A program made the translations under genes and the position numbers. A DNA stretch of 46,959 nucleotides from assembly GCF_002086125.1 (NCBI RefSeq), contig NZ_MVHG01000033.1:1-46959 (forward strand), given 5' to 3'. Below, piece by piece: positions 35,657 through 45,465 of this stretch; the first letter of the stretch is position 1; every line of letters starts with the position of its first letter. The DNA is from Mycobacterium arosiense ATCC BAA-1401 = DSM 45069. GTDB taxonomy: Bacteria; Actinomycetota; Actinomycetes; Mycobacteriales; Mycobacteriaceae. The notes beneath the pieces are model-generated. The model made no database searches and was not told the DNA's origin. It saw only the letters and a program-made list of their open reading frames with translations.

Positions 35657-36317
35657 TTGGCGATCCTTTGCGGGGTGGCACGGTCAAGGTAAACGGTTGC
35701 AGTCCAACGGCTTCCGCGGGCGGTCCGGCCTGCGCCAGCCGCTCGGCGCGGCGCACTTCCTGATCGGTCGCGTCGGGCAGGGTCTCGCAGACCGCCGCCA
35801 CCGTCGGTTCGTAGGGCGACCCGGCGTCGGCCAGCGCGCCGCGCAGCACGTCGATCGGCACACGGTGCTGGTTGAGCAGATGCCGCCCAGCGTCGGGATC
35901 GACGGTGGCGGCGAATTCGAGCACCACGGCCAGATGATCGGGCGCCTCACCGCCCGGCGGCTGCACCCCCGCCTCCCGGTAGGCGGTGGCGAATGCCAGC
36001 ATCTCCCGGCCGCGGTTGCGGGTGTCCCCCGCGGTCCAGTAGGTCAGGTACATGGTGCAGCGCCGGCGCATGTCGAACGTCGCGACGTAGTCCATCGCCG
36101 CGGGCATCGGCTCGACCGCACGCAGCGCCGCGACGGTCCGCCCCAACAACGCCTCCGGTGGGCCGCTGACGTGGCTCAGCAGCTCGTCGACCGTGTCAAG
36201 GCGCCCGGCCAACCCGTCGTCCGGGTAGGCCAGCAGCAGCGAGGCCGCCTGCCACACCAGGCGATCCTGCATCGCCCGGGTGGTGGAACGCTCGCGCAGC
36301 GCCGAAAGCAGCCTCAT
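35649..36317 (-). CDS. narJ: Nitrate reductase assembly chaperone
   Basis: This 222-residue TorD-family chaperone inserts the molybdenum cofactor into NarG before membrane attachment. The family segment YVATFDMRRRCTMYLTYW (near 78-95) is clear. The ATG overlaps the narH stop (ATGA). Confidence 0.93.
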   Translation of the reverse strand: MRLLSALRERSTTRAMQDRLVWQAASLLLAYPDDGLAGRLDTVDELLSHVSGPPEALLGRTVAALRAVEPMPAAMDYVATFDMRRRCTMYLTYWTAGDTRNRGREMLAFATAYREAGVQPPGGEAPDHLAVVLEFAATVDPDAGRHLLNQHRVPIDVLRGALADAGSPYEPTVAAVCETLPDATDQEVRRAERLAQAGPPAEAVGLQPFTLTVPPRKGSPSV

Positions 36318-37933
36318 CGCTGCCGCCCTTCGGGGAACATGCCGGCGGGCACCTGGCCGCCGTCCCAGTTGAGCAGGTTCACCCGCGCCGACCGCCGCGC
36401 GTTGCCGGGATCGTCCCCGCGCCGCTTGAGGGTGTGGAAGGTCTCGACGGACACCGGCACGGGATCCGACTCGTACATGCCCGGCCCGCCATCGCCGGTC
36501 AACGAGCAGCCGGTCATCTCCTCCAGGTCGCGGGCCTGCGGCGCGAAGGCGGTCGGAATGACATAGCGCTCTTCGTATTTCGCGATGGCCAGCAGCCGGT
36601 ACATCTCGTAGATCTCTTCCTCGGTCAGGCCGACCGAATGCGGGATGTGCGGCTGAGTTTCCCGACCGAGGTTGATGTCACGCATGTAGGAGCGCATCGC
36701 CGCCAGCCGGCGCAACACGTCTTCGACCACGACGGTGTCACCGGCGGTGAACAGTTCGGCCAGGTACTGCATCGGAATACGCAGCGCGTCCAGCGCCCCG
36801 AACAGGTTGCCGAGGTCTTCCCCGTCGTGCCCGTCGCGGCTGACCGCGTCGACCACCGGCGAGAGCGGCGGGATGTACCAAACCATCGGCATGGTCCGGT
36901 ATTCGGGGTGCAGCGGCAGCGCCACCTTGTAGGTGTGGATCAGCGCGTAGACCGGGGAACGCTGGGCGGCCTCGATCCACTCGTCCGGGATTCCCTCCGC
37001 CCGCGCACCGGCGATGACGTCCGGGTCGTTGGGATCGAGCAGGATCTCACACTGCGCGGGATAAAGATCGGTGTCCTTTTCCACCGACGCCGCTTCCAGC
37101 ACCCGGTCGACGTCGTAGAGGACCACGCCCAGGTAGCGCAGGCGCCCCACGCAGGTCTCCGAACAAATGGTCGGCAGGCCGACCTCCATCCGCGGGTAGC
37201 ACAGCGTGCACTTCTCGGCCTTGCCCGTCTTGTGGTTGAAATAGACCTTCTTGTAGGGACATCCGGACACACACATCCGCCAGCCGCGGCAGCGGTCCTG
37301 GTCGACCAGCACGATGCCGTCCTCGCTGCGCTTGTACATCGCGCCCGACGGGCACGACGCCACGCAGGACGGGTTGAGGCAGTGCTCGCAGATCCGGGGC
37401 AGATAGAACATGAAGGTCTCTTCGAGCGAGAGCTTCACCTCCTCGCTGACCTTCTTCAGGATCGGGTCGTTGGCCAGGATCTCCGGCGACCCGGCCAGGT
37501 TGTCATCCCAGTTCGGCCCCCACGAGACCTTCATCGGCTCACCGCTGATCAGGCTGCGGGGCGCGGCCGTCGGGAAGGTGTCACCCGCGGGGGCGGTGGT
37601 CAAGTTTTCGTAGTCGTAGGTCCATGGCTCGTAGTAGTCACCGATGACCGGCAGCTTCGGATTGGCGAAGATGCGCAGCAGCTTTTGCAGCCGCCCGCCG
37701 TCGCGTAGCCGCAGCCGGCCCTTCTGGTCCCGAATCCAGCCGCCGCGCCACTTTTGCTGGTCTTCGTAGGTGCGCGGATAGCCTTGTCCGGGACGGGTTT
37801 CGACGTTGTTGAACCACACGTACTCGGTACCGGATCGGTTGGTCCACGCCTGCTTGCACGTCACCGAACAGGTGTGACAACCGATGCATTTGTCCAGGTT
37901 CATCACCATCGCCAACTGCGCCATGACCTTCAT
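36314..37933 (-). CDS. narH: Respiratory nitrate reductase beta subunit (iron-sulfur)
   Basis: This 539-residue electron-transfer subunit has four cysteine clusters: CIGCHTCSVTC (near 16-26), CEHCLNPSCVASC (near 183-195), CRGWRMCVSGC and CTLCYPR with later ICSETC. The Trp in CRGW replaces one cysteine, as in E. coli NarH, where it marks the [3Fe-4S] cluster. It links NarI to NarG. It lies 34 bases after narG and overlaps narJ. Confidence 0.96.
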   Translation of the reverse strand: MKVMAQLAMVMNLDKCIGCHTCSVTCKQAWTNRSGTEYVWFNNVETRPGQGYPRTYEDQQKWRGGWIRDQKGRLRLRDGGRLQKLLRIFANPKLPVIGDYYEPWTYDYENLTTAPAGDTFPTAAPRSLISGEPMKVSWGPNWDDNLAGSPEILANDPILKKVSEEVKLSLEETFMFYLPRICEHCLNPSCVASCPSGAMYKRSEDGIVLVDQDRCRGWRMCVSGCPYKKVYFNHKTGKAEKCTLCYPRMEVGLPTICSETCVGRLRYLGVVLYDVDRVLEAASVEKDTDLYPAQCEILLDPNDPDVIAGARAEGIPDEWIEAAQRSPVYALIHTYKVALPLHPEYRTMPMVWYIPPLSPVVDAVSRDGHDGEDLGNLFGALDALRIPMQYLAELFTAGDTVVVEDVLRRLAAMRSYMRDINLGRETQPHIPHSVGLTEEEIYEMYRLLAIAKYEERYVIPTAFAPQARDLEEMTGCSLTGDGGPGMYESDPVPVSVETFHTLKRRGDDPGNARRSARVNLLNWDGGQVPAGMFPEGRQR

Positions 37934-37967
37934 CGCGTCCCCCCATCCCGCGTCGTGTCGGTGCGCA

Positions 37968-40900
37968 TCAGTACTGCACCTCCTGACTACGGCGGCGCAC
38001 GACGGTCACCTCGTCGCGCTGGTTGCCGGTCGGACCCAGGTAGTTGAAGGCGAATGCGTGTTGGGCGTAACCGCCGGCCAGGTGGCTGGGCTTGATGCGG
38101 ACCCGGGTCAGCGCGTTGTGGTTACCGCCGCGCTTGTTGTTGGTCTCGGAGCGCGGGGTGTCCACCGTGCGCTCCTGGACGTGGTAGACGTACACCACAC
38201 CGTCGGGCATTCGGTGCGAGACGATCGCCCGGCACACGTAGATGCCGTTGACGTTCACCGCCTCAACCCAATCATTGTCGCGCACATTGATTTTCGCCGC
38301 ATCACCCGGACTCATCCACATCGTCGGGCCACCGCGGGACAACGAGAGCATGTAGAGGTTGTCCTGATAGGTGGAGTGGAACGACCACTTCGAGTGCGGG
38401 GTCAGGTAGCGCACCGTGAGCCCGATGCCGCCGTCACCGTCCGGGGTCGGGCCCAGCTGTGGCTGGCCGAACAGTCGCGCCATGTCCAGCGGCGGCCGGA
38501 ACACCGGCAGGTGCTCGCCGAGTTCCTCGACCCAGTCGTGGGCCAGGTAGAAGTGCATCCGCCCGGTCAGGGTGTGGAACGGCTTGAGGTTCTCGATGTT
38601 GATGGTGAACGGCGCGTAGCGACGCCCGCCCGTTTCGCTGCCCGACCATTCCGGGCTGGTGACCACGGGAACGGGCCGGGCCTGGGTATCGGCGTAGCTG
38701 ATGCGCTTGTCCTCGCTGCCTTCGGCCAGATGCACCAGCCGCTGACCGGTGCGCTTCTCCAGTTCGTGGAATCCCTCGACCGCCAGTCGCCCGTTAGTCG
38801 TGCCGGACAGCAGCAGCAGCACGTCGGCCATCCGCGACGCGGTCGTGACGGCCGGACGACCGGCCGCCACACCGGATTTCAGCACACCGAACTTGGCGGC
38901 CAGCTCCTCGACCTCACGGAAGGGGTGCACCGTGACGCCCTTGGTGGTCAAGCCGAACTTGTCGACCAGCGGCCCCAGGGTCAGCCACTTGTCGTAGATC
39001 GCGCCATAGTCGCGCTCCACCACGGTGATCTTGCCCATCGTCCGGCCGGGCACCGGCGTCGCGCCCGAGTGCAGCCAATCGGATTCGGTGCCATCGGGAC
39101 AGGCCATCGCGTCCGGGGTGTCGTGCTGCAGCGCGCTGAGCACGACGTCGGTGCGGGTGCCCAGATGGTCCTTGGCCATGACGCTGAAGGCGCGGGCGAT
39201 CGCACCGAAAGCGTCGAAGTCCGAACGGGTTTCCCACGGCGGATCGGTCGCGGCGCTGAACGCATGCACGTAGGGGTGCATGTCCGTGCTAGAGATGTCG
39301 GCCTTCTCGTACCAGGTGGCCGCCGGCAGCACAACGTCGGACACCAGCGTCGTCGAGGTCATCCGGAAGTCGATCGACATCATCAGGTCGAGCTTGCCCT
39401 CGGGGATGTCGCCCTCACACGTCACGTCGACGGGCCGCACCCCGTCCGCCGGCGGCCGCGCCGAAGCGTTGGAATCGGTGCCCAGCAGATGACGCAGGAA
39501 GTATTCGCCGCCCTTGCCCGACGAGCCGATCAGGTTGGCGCGCCAAACGGTAAGCACCCGTGGCCAATTCACCGGGTTGTCGGGATCGGTCACGGCCAGC
39601 TTGAGCTTGCGCTGGCCCAGCTGTTCGGCGACGTACTCGGCGACGTCGCGGTCGGCGGCGCGCGCCTCGTCGGCGACGTCCAGGCTGGATCGGTCGAACT
39701 GGGGGTAATACGGGCTCCACCCCATGGCCACCGCGGACGCCAACAGGTCCATGGTGTGCTTGCCCGCGAACCTGCCCCGGCCCACCGGGCTGGCCAGTTT
39801 GTCGGCGCCGTATCCGTCGTAGCGCCATTGGTCGGTGTGTGCGTACCAGTAGGAGGCGCCGGGCACCTGCCGCGGTGGACGCACCCAGTCGGTTGCCATC
39901 GCCATCGTCTGGAATCCGGTGAGCGGGCGGACCTTTTCCTGGCCGACGTAGTGGGCCCAGCCACCGCCGTTGCGGCCCATCGACCCGGTCAGCATCAGCA
40001 GCGCCAGCACCGCACGATAGATCGCATCGCTGTGGAACCAGTGACAGATGCCGCCACCCATGATGATCATGGAACGGCCGCCGGATTCCTCGGCGCTGTG
40101 CGCGAATTCCCTTGCCACGCGGATGGCCTGGGCGGCGGATACGCCGGTGATCGCCTCCTGCCACGCCGGGGTGTTCTGCTGGGTGGCGTCGTCATAGCCG
40201 GTGGGCCATTCGCCGGGCAGGCGGGGGCGTGCCACACCGTATTGGGCGAGCATCAGGTCGAAGACGGTGCACACCAGGTGCTTGCCGATCCGGCGCACCG
40301 GGACCCCGCGCGCCACCGTCGTGCCCTCGCCGTCGATCGTGTCGAAGCTGGGCAGGTGAACGAGCGCGGTGTCGCCAGGGTCGTTGCGGCCCTGGGCGTC
40401 TCGCACACTGAGCGCGGGCGTCAGGTCGCCCAGATCAAGGTTCCACTTTCCGACGCCCGACTCGCCGTACCGGAACCCCAGCGAACCGTGCGGCACCACA
40501 ACCGAATCGGTGGTCTCGTCCAGCACCGCTGGCTTGAGTGCGGCGTTCTCGGAGCTTTTGAAGGCCTCCCCCAGGTCCGCGGCCGTGAGGTTCTTTCCCG
40601 GCACCACCATGTCACCGCGCTGTTCGAGTTTGATCAGGAACGGCAGGTCGGTGTAGCGACGGGAGTAGTCGGTGAAGAACGGAACCTGCTTATGCACATA
40701 GCATTCCGAGAGGATGACGTGGCCCATCGCCATGGCCAGCGCACCGTCGGTGCCGGCCGCACAGGGCATCCACTCGTCGGCGAACTTGGTGTTGTCGGCG
40801 TAGTCCGGGCTGACGGTCACCACCTTGGTGCCGCGGTAGCGGGCCTCGGCCATCCAGTGCGCATCGGGCGTGCGGGTGATCGGGACGTTGGAGCCCCACA

Positions 40901-41684
40901 TCATCAAATACGCTGCGTCCCACCAGTCCCCGGATTCCGGCACGTCGGTCTGGTCACCGAAGACCTGCGGCGAAGCGACCGGCAGGTCGGCGTACCAGTC
41001 GTAGAACGACGTCATGGGGGCGCCGATCAGCTCGAAGAACCGCGAGCCCGCCGTGTAGGACACCATCGACATCGCCGGGATGGGCGAGAACCCGGCGACG
41101 CGATCGGGTCCGTAGGTCTTGATGGTGTGCACGTGGGCGGCGGCGATCAGCTCGGTGGCCTCGGCCCAGGTGACCCGAACCAGGCCGCCCTTCCCGCGGG
41201 CCCGCTGATAGCGACGACGTCGCTCGGGATCGGCCTGGATGTCGGCCCAGGCCAGCACCGGGTCGCCCAGCCGCGCTTTGGCCTCCCGGTACAGCTCGAT
41301 CAGCGCCCCGCGGGCGTAGGGGTAGCGCACCCGAGTGGGCGAGTAGCTGTACCACGAGAACGAGGCGCCACGGGGACAGCCGCGCGGTTCGTATTCGGGC
41401 CGGTCCGGGCCCACCGACGGGTAATCGGTCTGCTGGGTCTCCCAGGTGATGATCCCGTCCTTGACGTAGATCTTCCACGAGCACGATCCGGTGCAGTTCA
41501 CCCCGTGCGTCGAGCGAACCACCTTGTCGTGGCTCCACCGGTCGCGGTAGAACACGTCGGCTTCACGGCCGCCCTCCCGGGTGACCGTGCGCAGGTCGGC
41601 CGAGATCTCGCCGGGGGTGAAGAACCGCCCGCTGCGCTCCAGAAGCTCCTCGAGCACTCCGCCGATGTGAGGTGTGACAGTCAA
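37968..41684 (-). CDS. narG: Respiratory nitrate reductase alpha subunit (molybdenum)
   Basis: This 1238-residue catalytic subunit reduces nitrate to nitrite at a bis-MGD molybdenum centre. The FS0 cluster motif (His in STHGVNCTGSC, later GCPRGAS) and the Mo-ligand region YDWYADLP are present. A TTG start at 41684 is chosen because GGAGGAG lies six bases upstream and the N-terminus (TVTPHIGGVLEELLERSG) matches the M. tuberculosis protein; the ATG at 41780 adds an unlike leader. It heads narGHJI, which supports nitrate respiration under low oxygen. Confidence 0.95.
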   Translation of the reverse strand: MTVTPHIGGVLEELLERSGRFFTPGEISADLRTVTREGGREADVFYRDRWSHDKVVRSTHGVNCTGSCSWKIYVKDGIITWETQQTDYPSVGPDRPEYEPRGCPRGASFSWYSYSPTRVRYPYARGALIELYREAKARLGDPVLAWADIQADPERRRRYQRARGKGGLVRVTWAEATELIAAAHVHTIKTYGPDRVAGFSPIPAMSMVSYTAGSRFFELIGAPMTSFYDWYADLPVASPQVFGDQTDVPESGDWWDAAYLMMWGSNVPITRTPDAHWMAEARYRGTKVVTVSPDYADNTKFADEWMPCAAGTDGALAMAMGHVILSECYVHKQVPFFTDYSRRYTDLPFLIKLEQRGDMVVPGKNLTAADLGEAFKSSENAALKPAVLDETTDSVVVPHGSLGFRYGESGVGKWNLDLGDLTPALSVRDAQGRNDPGDTALVHLPSFDTIDGEGTTVARGVPVRRIGKHLVCTVFDLMLAQYGVARPRLPGEWPTGYDDATQQNTPAWQEAITGVSAAQAIRVAREFAHSAEESGGRSMIIMGGGICHWFHSDAIYRAVLALLMLTGSMGRNGGGWAHYVGQEKVRPLTGFQTMAMATDWVRPPRQVPGASYWYAHTDQWRYDGYGADKLASPVGRGRFAGKHTMDLLASAVAMGWSPYYPQFDRSSLDVADEARAADRDVAEYVAEQLGQRKLKLAVTDPDNPVNWPRVLTVWRANLIGSSGKGGEYFLRHLLGTDSNASARPPADGVRPVDVTCEGDIPEGKLDLMMSIDFRMTSTTLVSDVVLPAATWYEKADISSTDMHPYVHAFSAATDPPWETRSDFDAFGAIARAFSVMAKDHLGTRTDVVLSALQHDTPDAMACPDGTESDWLHSGATPVPGRTMGKITVVERDYGAIYDKWLTLGPLVDKFGLTTKGVTVHPFREVEELAAKFGVLKSGVAAGRPAVTTASRMADVLLLLSGTTNGRLAVEGFHELEKRTGQRLVHLAEGSEDKRISYADTQARPVPVVTSPEWSGSETGGRRYAPFTINIENLKPFHTLTGRMHFYLAHDWVEELGEHLPVFRPPLDMARLFGQPQLGPTPDGDGGIGLTVRYLTPHSKWSFHSTYQDNLYMLSLSRGGPTMWMSPGDAAKINVRDNDWVEAVNVNGIYVCRAIVSHRMPDGVVYVYHVQERTVDTPRSETNNKRGGNHNALTRVRIKPSHLAGGYAQHAFAFNYLGPTGNQRDEVTVVRRRSQEVQY

Positions 41685-42136
41685 GAGGTACTCCTCCGAT
41701 TCGGTAGCGTCGCGCCTCGTGACAGGGCCGTGCGTTCGGCCCCGCGTGTGTTGTGTCTGGCAGTCAGCCCGCGGGTCCACCCGCCCGCGCCAGCCCGGAT
41801 CGGCTCAGCGCTCGGCACGCTGGGCCCGCGGGCTGGGCGGCGATACAGCACCAGCATAGATCTGGCTCGAAGGCGAAATCAGGTTCGCCGCGCGCGGGCG
41901 ATCATTCGGAAAAGGCGTCATGAGCAGTGGTTTTTGCGCACCGTTAAGCCGCCCGTCCCGGCACCGGGGCCGCACGGGTTGAACAGGCATTCGGCTCGCT
42001 ATCGGCACGCACATCCAGGGCAGCCTCGTGTGGCGTAGTTATTACAAGTCATATTGTTCTATTCAGAACACCGCGAACCTGCAACGCGGCTGTACACAAG
42101 CTGCCGGATCTCTGTGGATTTGTTATGAGGTAGGTC
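41685..42136. other. narG upstream region with AT-rich palindrome
   Basis: About 450 bases without a gene separate mutT2 from narG, both leftward. GC-rich inverted segments lie near 41770-41840. An AT-rich island near 42040-42070 contains TGTTCT-ATTC-AGAACA (42055-42070), a perfect 6-4-6 inverted repeat. The narG promoter must be here, but I cannot fix its -10. Confidence 0.5.
42055..42070. promoter_or_regulatory. 16-bp inverted repeat, candidate operator
   Basis: TGTTCT-N4-AGAACA is a perfect inverted repeat within an AT-rich island. It is 371 bases before the narG start and 67 bases past the mutT2 stop. It could bind a dimeric regulator or be part of an RNA hairpin after mutT2. Confidence 0.35.
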
Positions 42137-42529
42137 CTAGAGAGCTTTGGTCAGGTCCGCCAACCAGCCCCGATCCGCCGGCACCCAGTCGAGATCGTGC
42201 AGCTCGGCGGCGGTAATCCAGCGCAACGCCCGATGGTCGCGCGCATCGGGTTCGCCCCGCACCAGGCGCACGCGGTAGGCGCGCAGCGTGAAGCCGCCGT
42301 CCACCACGATGTCGTCGCCGAGCCGGCCGCCCACCGCGACGTCGCCGACCCGAAGACCCAACTCCTCGGCCAACTCGCGGGCCAGCGCGTCGCGCTCCGT
42401 TTCACCGGGCGAGACCTTGCCGCCGGGCAGCTCCCAGCGGCCGGCCAGCTCCGGCGGACGGACGCGTTGTGCCACCAAGACCTTGGCGTCGCGGATGAGG
42501 GCGCCGGCGACGACGATCTGGATCGGCAT
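42137..42529 (-). CDS. mutT2: Nudix hydrolase MutT2
   Basis: This 130-residue Nudix hydrolase carries the full box G-x5-E-x7-REL-x-EEL-G (GGKVSPGETERDALARELAE, near 36-55). MutT2 (Rv1160) cleans nucleotide pools and favours dCTP-type and 8-oxo-dGTP substrates. Size and the location beside narG fit. It is divergent from the coiled-coil gene at 42823. Confidence 0.93.
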   Translation of the reverse strand: MPIQIVVAGALIRDAKVLVAQRVRPPELAGRWELPGGKVSPGETERDALARELAEELGLRVGDVAVGGRLGDDIVVDGGFTLRAYRVRLVRGEPDARDHRALRWITAAELHDLDWVPADRGWLADLTKAL

Positions 42530-42646
42530 GGCCAGTCACGGTATACGGCGCCCATTGCGACGCACCCACCGCTCGGCGATGCCGCCGACGCCGGCGGGAT
42601 CCGGCGGGGACCGCATGCGAGGGCAAACGCCTCCCCCCGCATCGCG

Positions 42647-42667
42647 GTGAGGGCCGTGCGGCCTCAC
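42647..42667. repeat. Short hairpin in the mutT2 upstream region
   Basis: GTGAGG-GCC and GGCCTCAC flank a GTGC loop, giving about eight base pairs with one bulged G. It lies in the 293-base divergent region between mutT2 and the coiled-coil gene, which otherwise shows no gene. Confidence 0.4.
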
Positions 42668-42781
42668 CCCGAGACAGCCATAGCGGTCAATGCTCTATCG
42701 AACTCCTTTGGGACACAACGGCTCTCTTACGGTTTGGCCACCGTCGTGGAATACTTGAACCCGGTCGGTCACGACCACTAC

Positions 42782-42807
42782 AGGCACTTCCAAAAGGCAC
42801 TTCCAAA
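42782..42807. repeat. Perfect 13-bp tandem duplication in the 5' leader of the coiled-coil gene
   Basis: AGGCACTTCCAAA is repeated exactly (42782-42794, 42795-42807). The second copy runs directly into the AAGGGAG ribosome binding site of the 42823 gene. A change of copy number would move the promoter relative to the gene. Confidence 0.85.
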
Positions 42808-42822
42808 TGAAGGGAGTTGGCA

Positions 42823-43599
42823 ATGATCACCGAACCCACCAAGTCGTTCACTCGGATCTTTCGGGGTTATGACCCGGCTCTGGTCGACCCCTACATCGAG
42901 GCGTTGCTGGCCAAGGAGAAGTTGCTGATCGACGAAGTCCTGAACCTGCGGACCCAGCGGGACGAATCCAGCAATGAAGCGGCCGCGCTGCGGATCGAGG
43001 TCGCCTGCCTCAAGGATGAGGTGGCCGCCCTGTCGGACACGTCACCGACCCCCTACGCGATGCAACATCGGATGGCGAAGCTGCTGCGGCGCGCCCTCGA
43101 TGAGGTTTCCCGGATGCAGGACGAGGCGCGCGCCGAGGCAGACGCGCTGATCGCGGATGCCGCCGCCGAGGTGGAGGCGGCGCGGCGAGAACACCGAGAG
43201 TTGTTGGAGCACATGGCCGCGCAGCGGAAGGCTCTCGAAGTGGAGTGTGACGAAACCAGGAAAAAGCTCGAGGCCGACCTCGCCGAGATGCGGGCCGAAG
43301 CCCAGTCGTTGATCGATGAGGCGTGGCAGCGCGCCCAGGATGAACGTGAGCAGTTGCTCGCCGAGGCAAAGCAGAAAGCCCACGAAATGGATGAGCGGGC
43401 CCACCGGGCGATGGACGAGGCGAACCAGCAGCGAATCATGATCCTGGAGGAACTGATGGGCGTGGCCCGCGACCTGCAGGGAATCCCTGCCAGCCTGGAG
43501 TCCGCTTACCAGCAACGACAGCACCTTCCCGAGGCCGGGGTCGTGGTGGCGTTGGACCAGAAAAATCAAGCGCCGGGTAATCCCGCAGTAGCCTCGTAG
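42823..43599 (+). CDS. DivIVA-like coiled-coil protein
   Basis: This 258-residue protein opens with a DivIVA-like segment (TRIFRGYDPALVDPYIEALL, near 9-28) and then forms a long charged coiled coil (about 40-215) rich in Glu, Ala and Arg. It has no signal or membrane helix. Proteins of this shape act in septum or pole organisation in actinobacteria (Wag31, SepIVA), but this one is distinct and its role is unknown. The ATG with AAGGGAG is preferred over a TTG six bases upstream. M. tuberculosis has no gene here between Rv1159A and mutT2, so it is an insertion in this lineage or lost there. Confidence 0.8.
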   Translation: MITEPTKSFTRIFRGYDPALVDPYIEALLAKEKLLIDEVLNLRTQRDESSNEAAALRIEVACLKDEVAALSDTSPTPYAMQHRMAKLLRRALDEVSRMQDEARAEADALIADAAAEVEAARREHRELLEHMAAQRKALEVECDETRKKLEADLAEMRAEAQSLIDEAWQRAQDEREQLLAEAKQKAHEMDERAHRAMDEANQQRIMILEELMGVARDLQGIPASLESAYQQRQHLPEAGVVVALDQKNQAPGNPAVAS

Positions 43600-43677
43600 G
43601 TGACCACCTTCGCGGGGAGGTCAGATACATCAGGGCCGCCCCTCGATCAAGCCGTTATCCGAGAGGACGAGTCCGGT

Positions 43678-43962
43678 ATGGCCGTGTTAACGGATGAGCA
43701 AGTGGACGCCGCACTGCCCGAGCTGGACGGATGGGAGCGGGCCGACGGCGCCCTGCGCCGCTCGATCAAATTTCCGAGTTTTCTCGCCGGTATCGACGCC
43801 GTGCGCCGGGTGGGCGAGCACGCGGAGAGCAAGGACCACCATCCAGACATCGACATTCGTTGGCGGACAGTGACATTCGCCCTAATCACCCACTCCGAGG
43901 GCGGCATCACCCAAAACGATATCGACATGGCCCGCGACATCAACGGCATCGTCGACAGCTAA
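43678..43962 (+). CDS. Pterin-4a-carbinolamine dehydratase
   Basis: This 94-residue protein matches Rv1159A. It has the active-site motif [20 protein letters not shown] (near 52-71), with the conserved histidines of the PCD/DCoH family. The enzyme dehydrates 4a-hydroxy-tetrahydropterins; its partner in mycobacteria is not established. The ATG gives the family length; a GTG at 43600 would add 26 residues. Its end overlaps convergent pimE by four bases. Confidence 0.9.
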   Translation: MAVLTDEQVDAALPELDGWERADGALRRSIKFPSFLAGIDAVRRVGEHAESKDHHPDIDIRWRTVTFALITHSEGGITQNDIDMARDINGIVDS

Positions 43963-45314
43963 TTCTTGGTGCCATCGCCTCCGTCGGCGGTCACGCCGGC
44001 GTGCCGCTGGGCGTCGGCGGTGTCGCCGGCGTGACGCTCGGTGCGGTCCCCGCGGCTCGGCGCGCGGCTGAGCGCGATCCACAGCAACGTCGCCACCGCC
44101 GCGACGGTATAGATCAACCCGGCCCACGCCAGGTACCACGGGCGGCTTATCTGCCAGATGGTCGGTTGGGCGAAGCTCAGCAACCACGGAACGCCGATCA
44201 TCGTGAGGGCCAGCCAGCCCCAGCCCACGAGGCGAGCACCTCGAAGTTCACGCACGGGGCCGTGGATCGCCCAGATCATCAACGGCACCAGCCACACCCA
44301 GTGATGGGTCCAGGAAATCGGTGAGAGCAGCAACCCGAACAGCTGCACCACCAAAAGCCGGCCCAGCCGATCGGCGGGATCCAGGGCCCGCCACGCCAGC
44401 ACGGCCAGCACCGCGGTGACGGCGAGGGCGGCCACCAACAGCGGGCCGAATCCCACGTCGTGGCCCAGGATCCTTGAGATGCCCCCGCGCCAGGACTGAT
44501 TGAACGACGTGGCGATGGGACCCACCCGGTGGGCGTCGCCCAGCAGGTCGGTGAAGTAGTAGCGCGTCTGATCGCCGACGACCGCAACCGAAACCCCAAC
44601 GGTCGCAACGAAAACGACCGCCGAGCACACCGCGGCACCCCACCGGCGCGCGCCCACCAGATACGCGCCGGAGATCGCCGGTGTCAGCTTGATTCCGGCT
44701 GCCACGCCGACCAACAACCCCGACAGCCACCACCGCGTGCTGCACACCGCCCACAGCACCGCGGTCATCAGCAACACGTTGACCTGCCCGTAGTCGAAGG
44801 TGCTGCGCAGCGGCTCGATCCAGACGGCGACCGCCGTCCACAGCAGCGCGACACGCCGGTCGGTGACGTTGGCCGCCGGCCCGATCAGGCGCTGGCTGAG
44901 CCGGATCGCGCCATACAGCGCCGCCATGGTGGCGATCTGCCACAAAAACGCCACGAGGCCGAACGGCAACAGGTGCAACGGGTAGAAGACGACGGCCGCG
45001 AACGGCGGGTAGGTGAACGGCAGCGGGAAGTCCGGCGTCTGGTCGGCGTAGACGTAGCTGTACAAGCTGCCCGGGTGGTCGATCGCGGCGGATCCGCCGA
45101 GATACACGTGCAGGTCGACGAAGTTCGCGCCGTTGGGGGCCAGATACGTCCAGGCCAGCCGCGCGGCGATGCTCGCGATGAACAGCATCGGCGAGACCGC
45201 CTGGAGCAGACTCGCCAACCGCTGCGTGTTGGGTGCCGCCGGAGCGGCCGAGGTGGTGTCTATCCGCCCGACTTTAGCGAGCACGAGGGCCGCGCCGGCG
45301 CCGTCGGTCCTCAC
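43959..45314 (-). CDS. pimE: Polyprenol-phosphate-mannose-dependent mannosyltransferase PimE
   Basis: This 451-residue GT87 (GT-C fold) membrane mannosyltransferase adds the fifth, alpha-1,2 mannose to phosphatidylinositol mannosides. [11 protein letters not shown] (near 64-74) holds the catalytic Asp. About ten membrane helices follow, with conserved [10 protein letters not shown] and SFNQSWRG segments. The C-terminal tail is polar and longer than in M. tuberculosis, and the start could lie up to ten codons downstream. It acts in the same pathway as lpqW. Confidence 0.94.
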   Translation of the reverse strand: MRTDGAGAALVLAKVGRIDTTSAAPAAPNTQRLASLLQAVSPMLFIASIAARLAWTYLAPNGANFVDLHVYLGGSAAIDHPGSLYSYVYADQTPDFPLPFTYPPFAAVVFYPLHLLPFGLVAFLWQIATMAALYGAIRLSQRLIGPAANVTDRRVALLWTAVAVWIEPLRSTFDYGQVNVLLMTAVLWAVCSTRWWLSGLLVGVAAGIKLTPAISGAYLVGARRWGAAVCSAVVFVATVGVSVAVVGDQTRYYFTDLLGDAHRVGPIATSFNQSWRGGISRILGHDVGFGPLLVAALAVTAVLAVLAWRALDPADRLGRLLVVQLFGLLLSPISWTHHWVWLVPLMIWAIHGPVRELRGARLVGWGWLALTMIGVPWLLSFAQPTIWQISRPWYLAWAGLIYTVAAVATLLWIALSRAPSRGDRTERHAGDTADAQRHAGVTADGGDGTKN

Positions 45315-45465
45315 ATCACCCCTAGGAGCGCCTATTTCGTGCGTTCGGTCACCGGTCTCACTCGTATCAGTAACGAGTTCATAAATGCCACACGTGTCAC
45401 TTGAGTCCCATCTGCATCAAAGTAACTTCAGCGTCGAACCTGTAATCGATCAATCAGGGAGAGTC

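Noticed and set aside
37884..42038. 1384-codon open frame on the + strand
   Set aside because: It lies opposite narG and narH. Its Arg/Gly/His/Pro-rich translation is typical of antisense frames in GC-rich coding DNA, with no domain.
42001..42136. tRNA or small RNA in the AT-rich gap near mutT2
   Set aside because: No cloverleaf with a T-loop (GTTCRA) and matching acceptor stem could be drawn.
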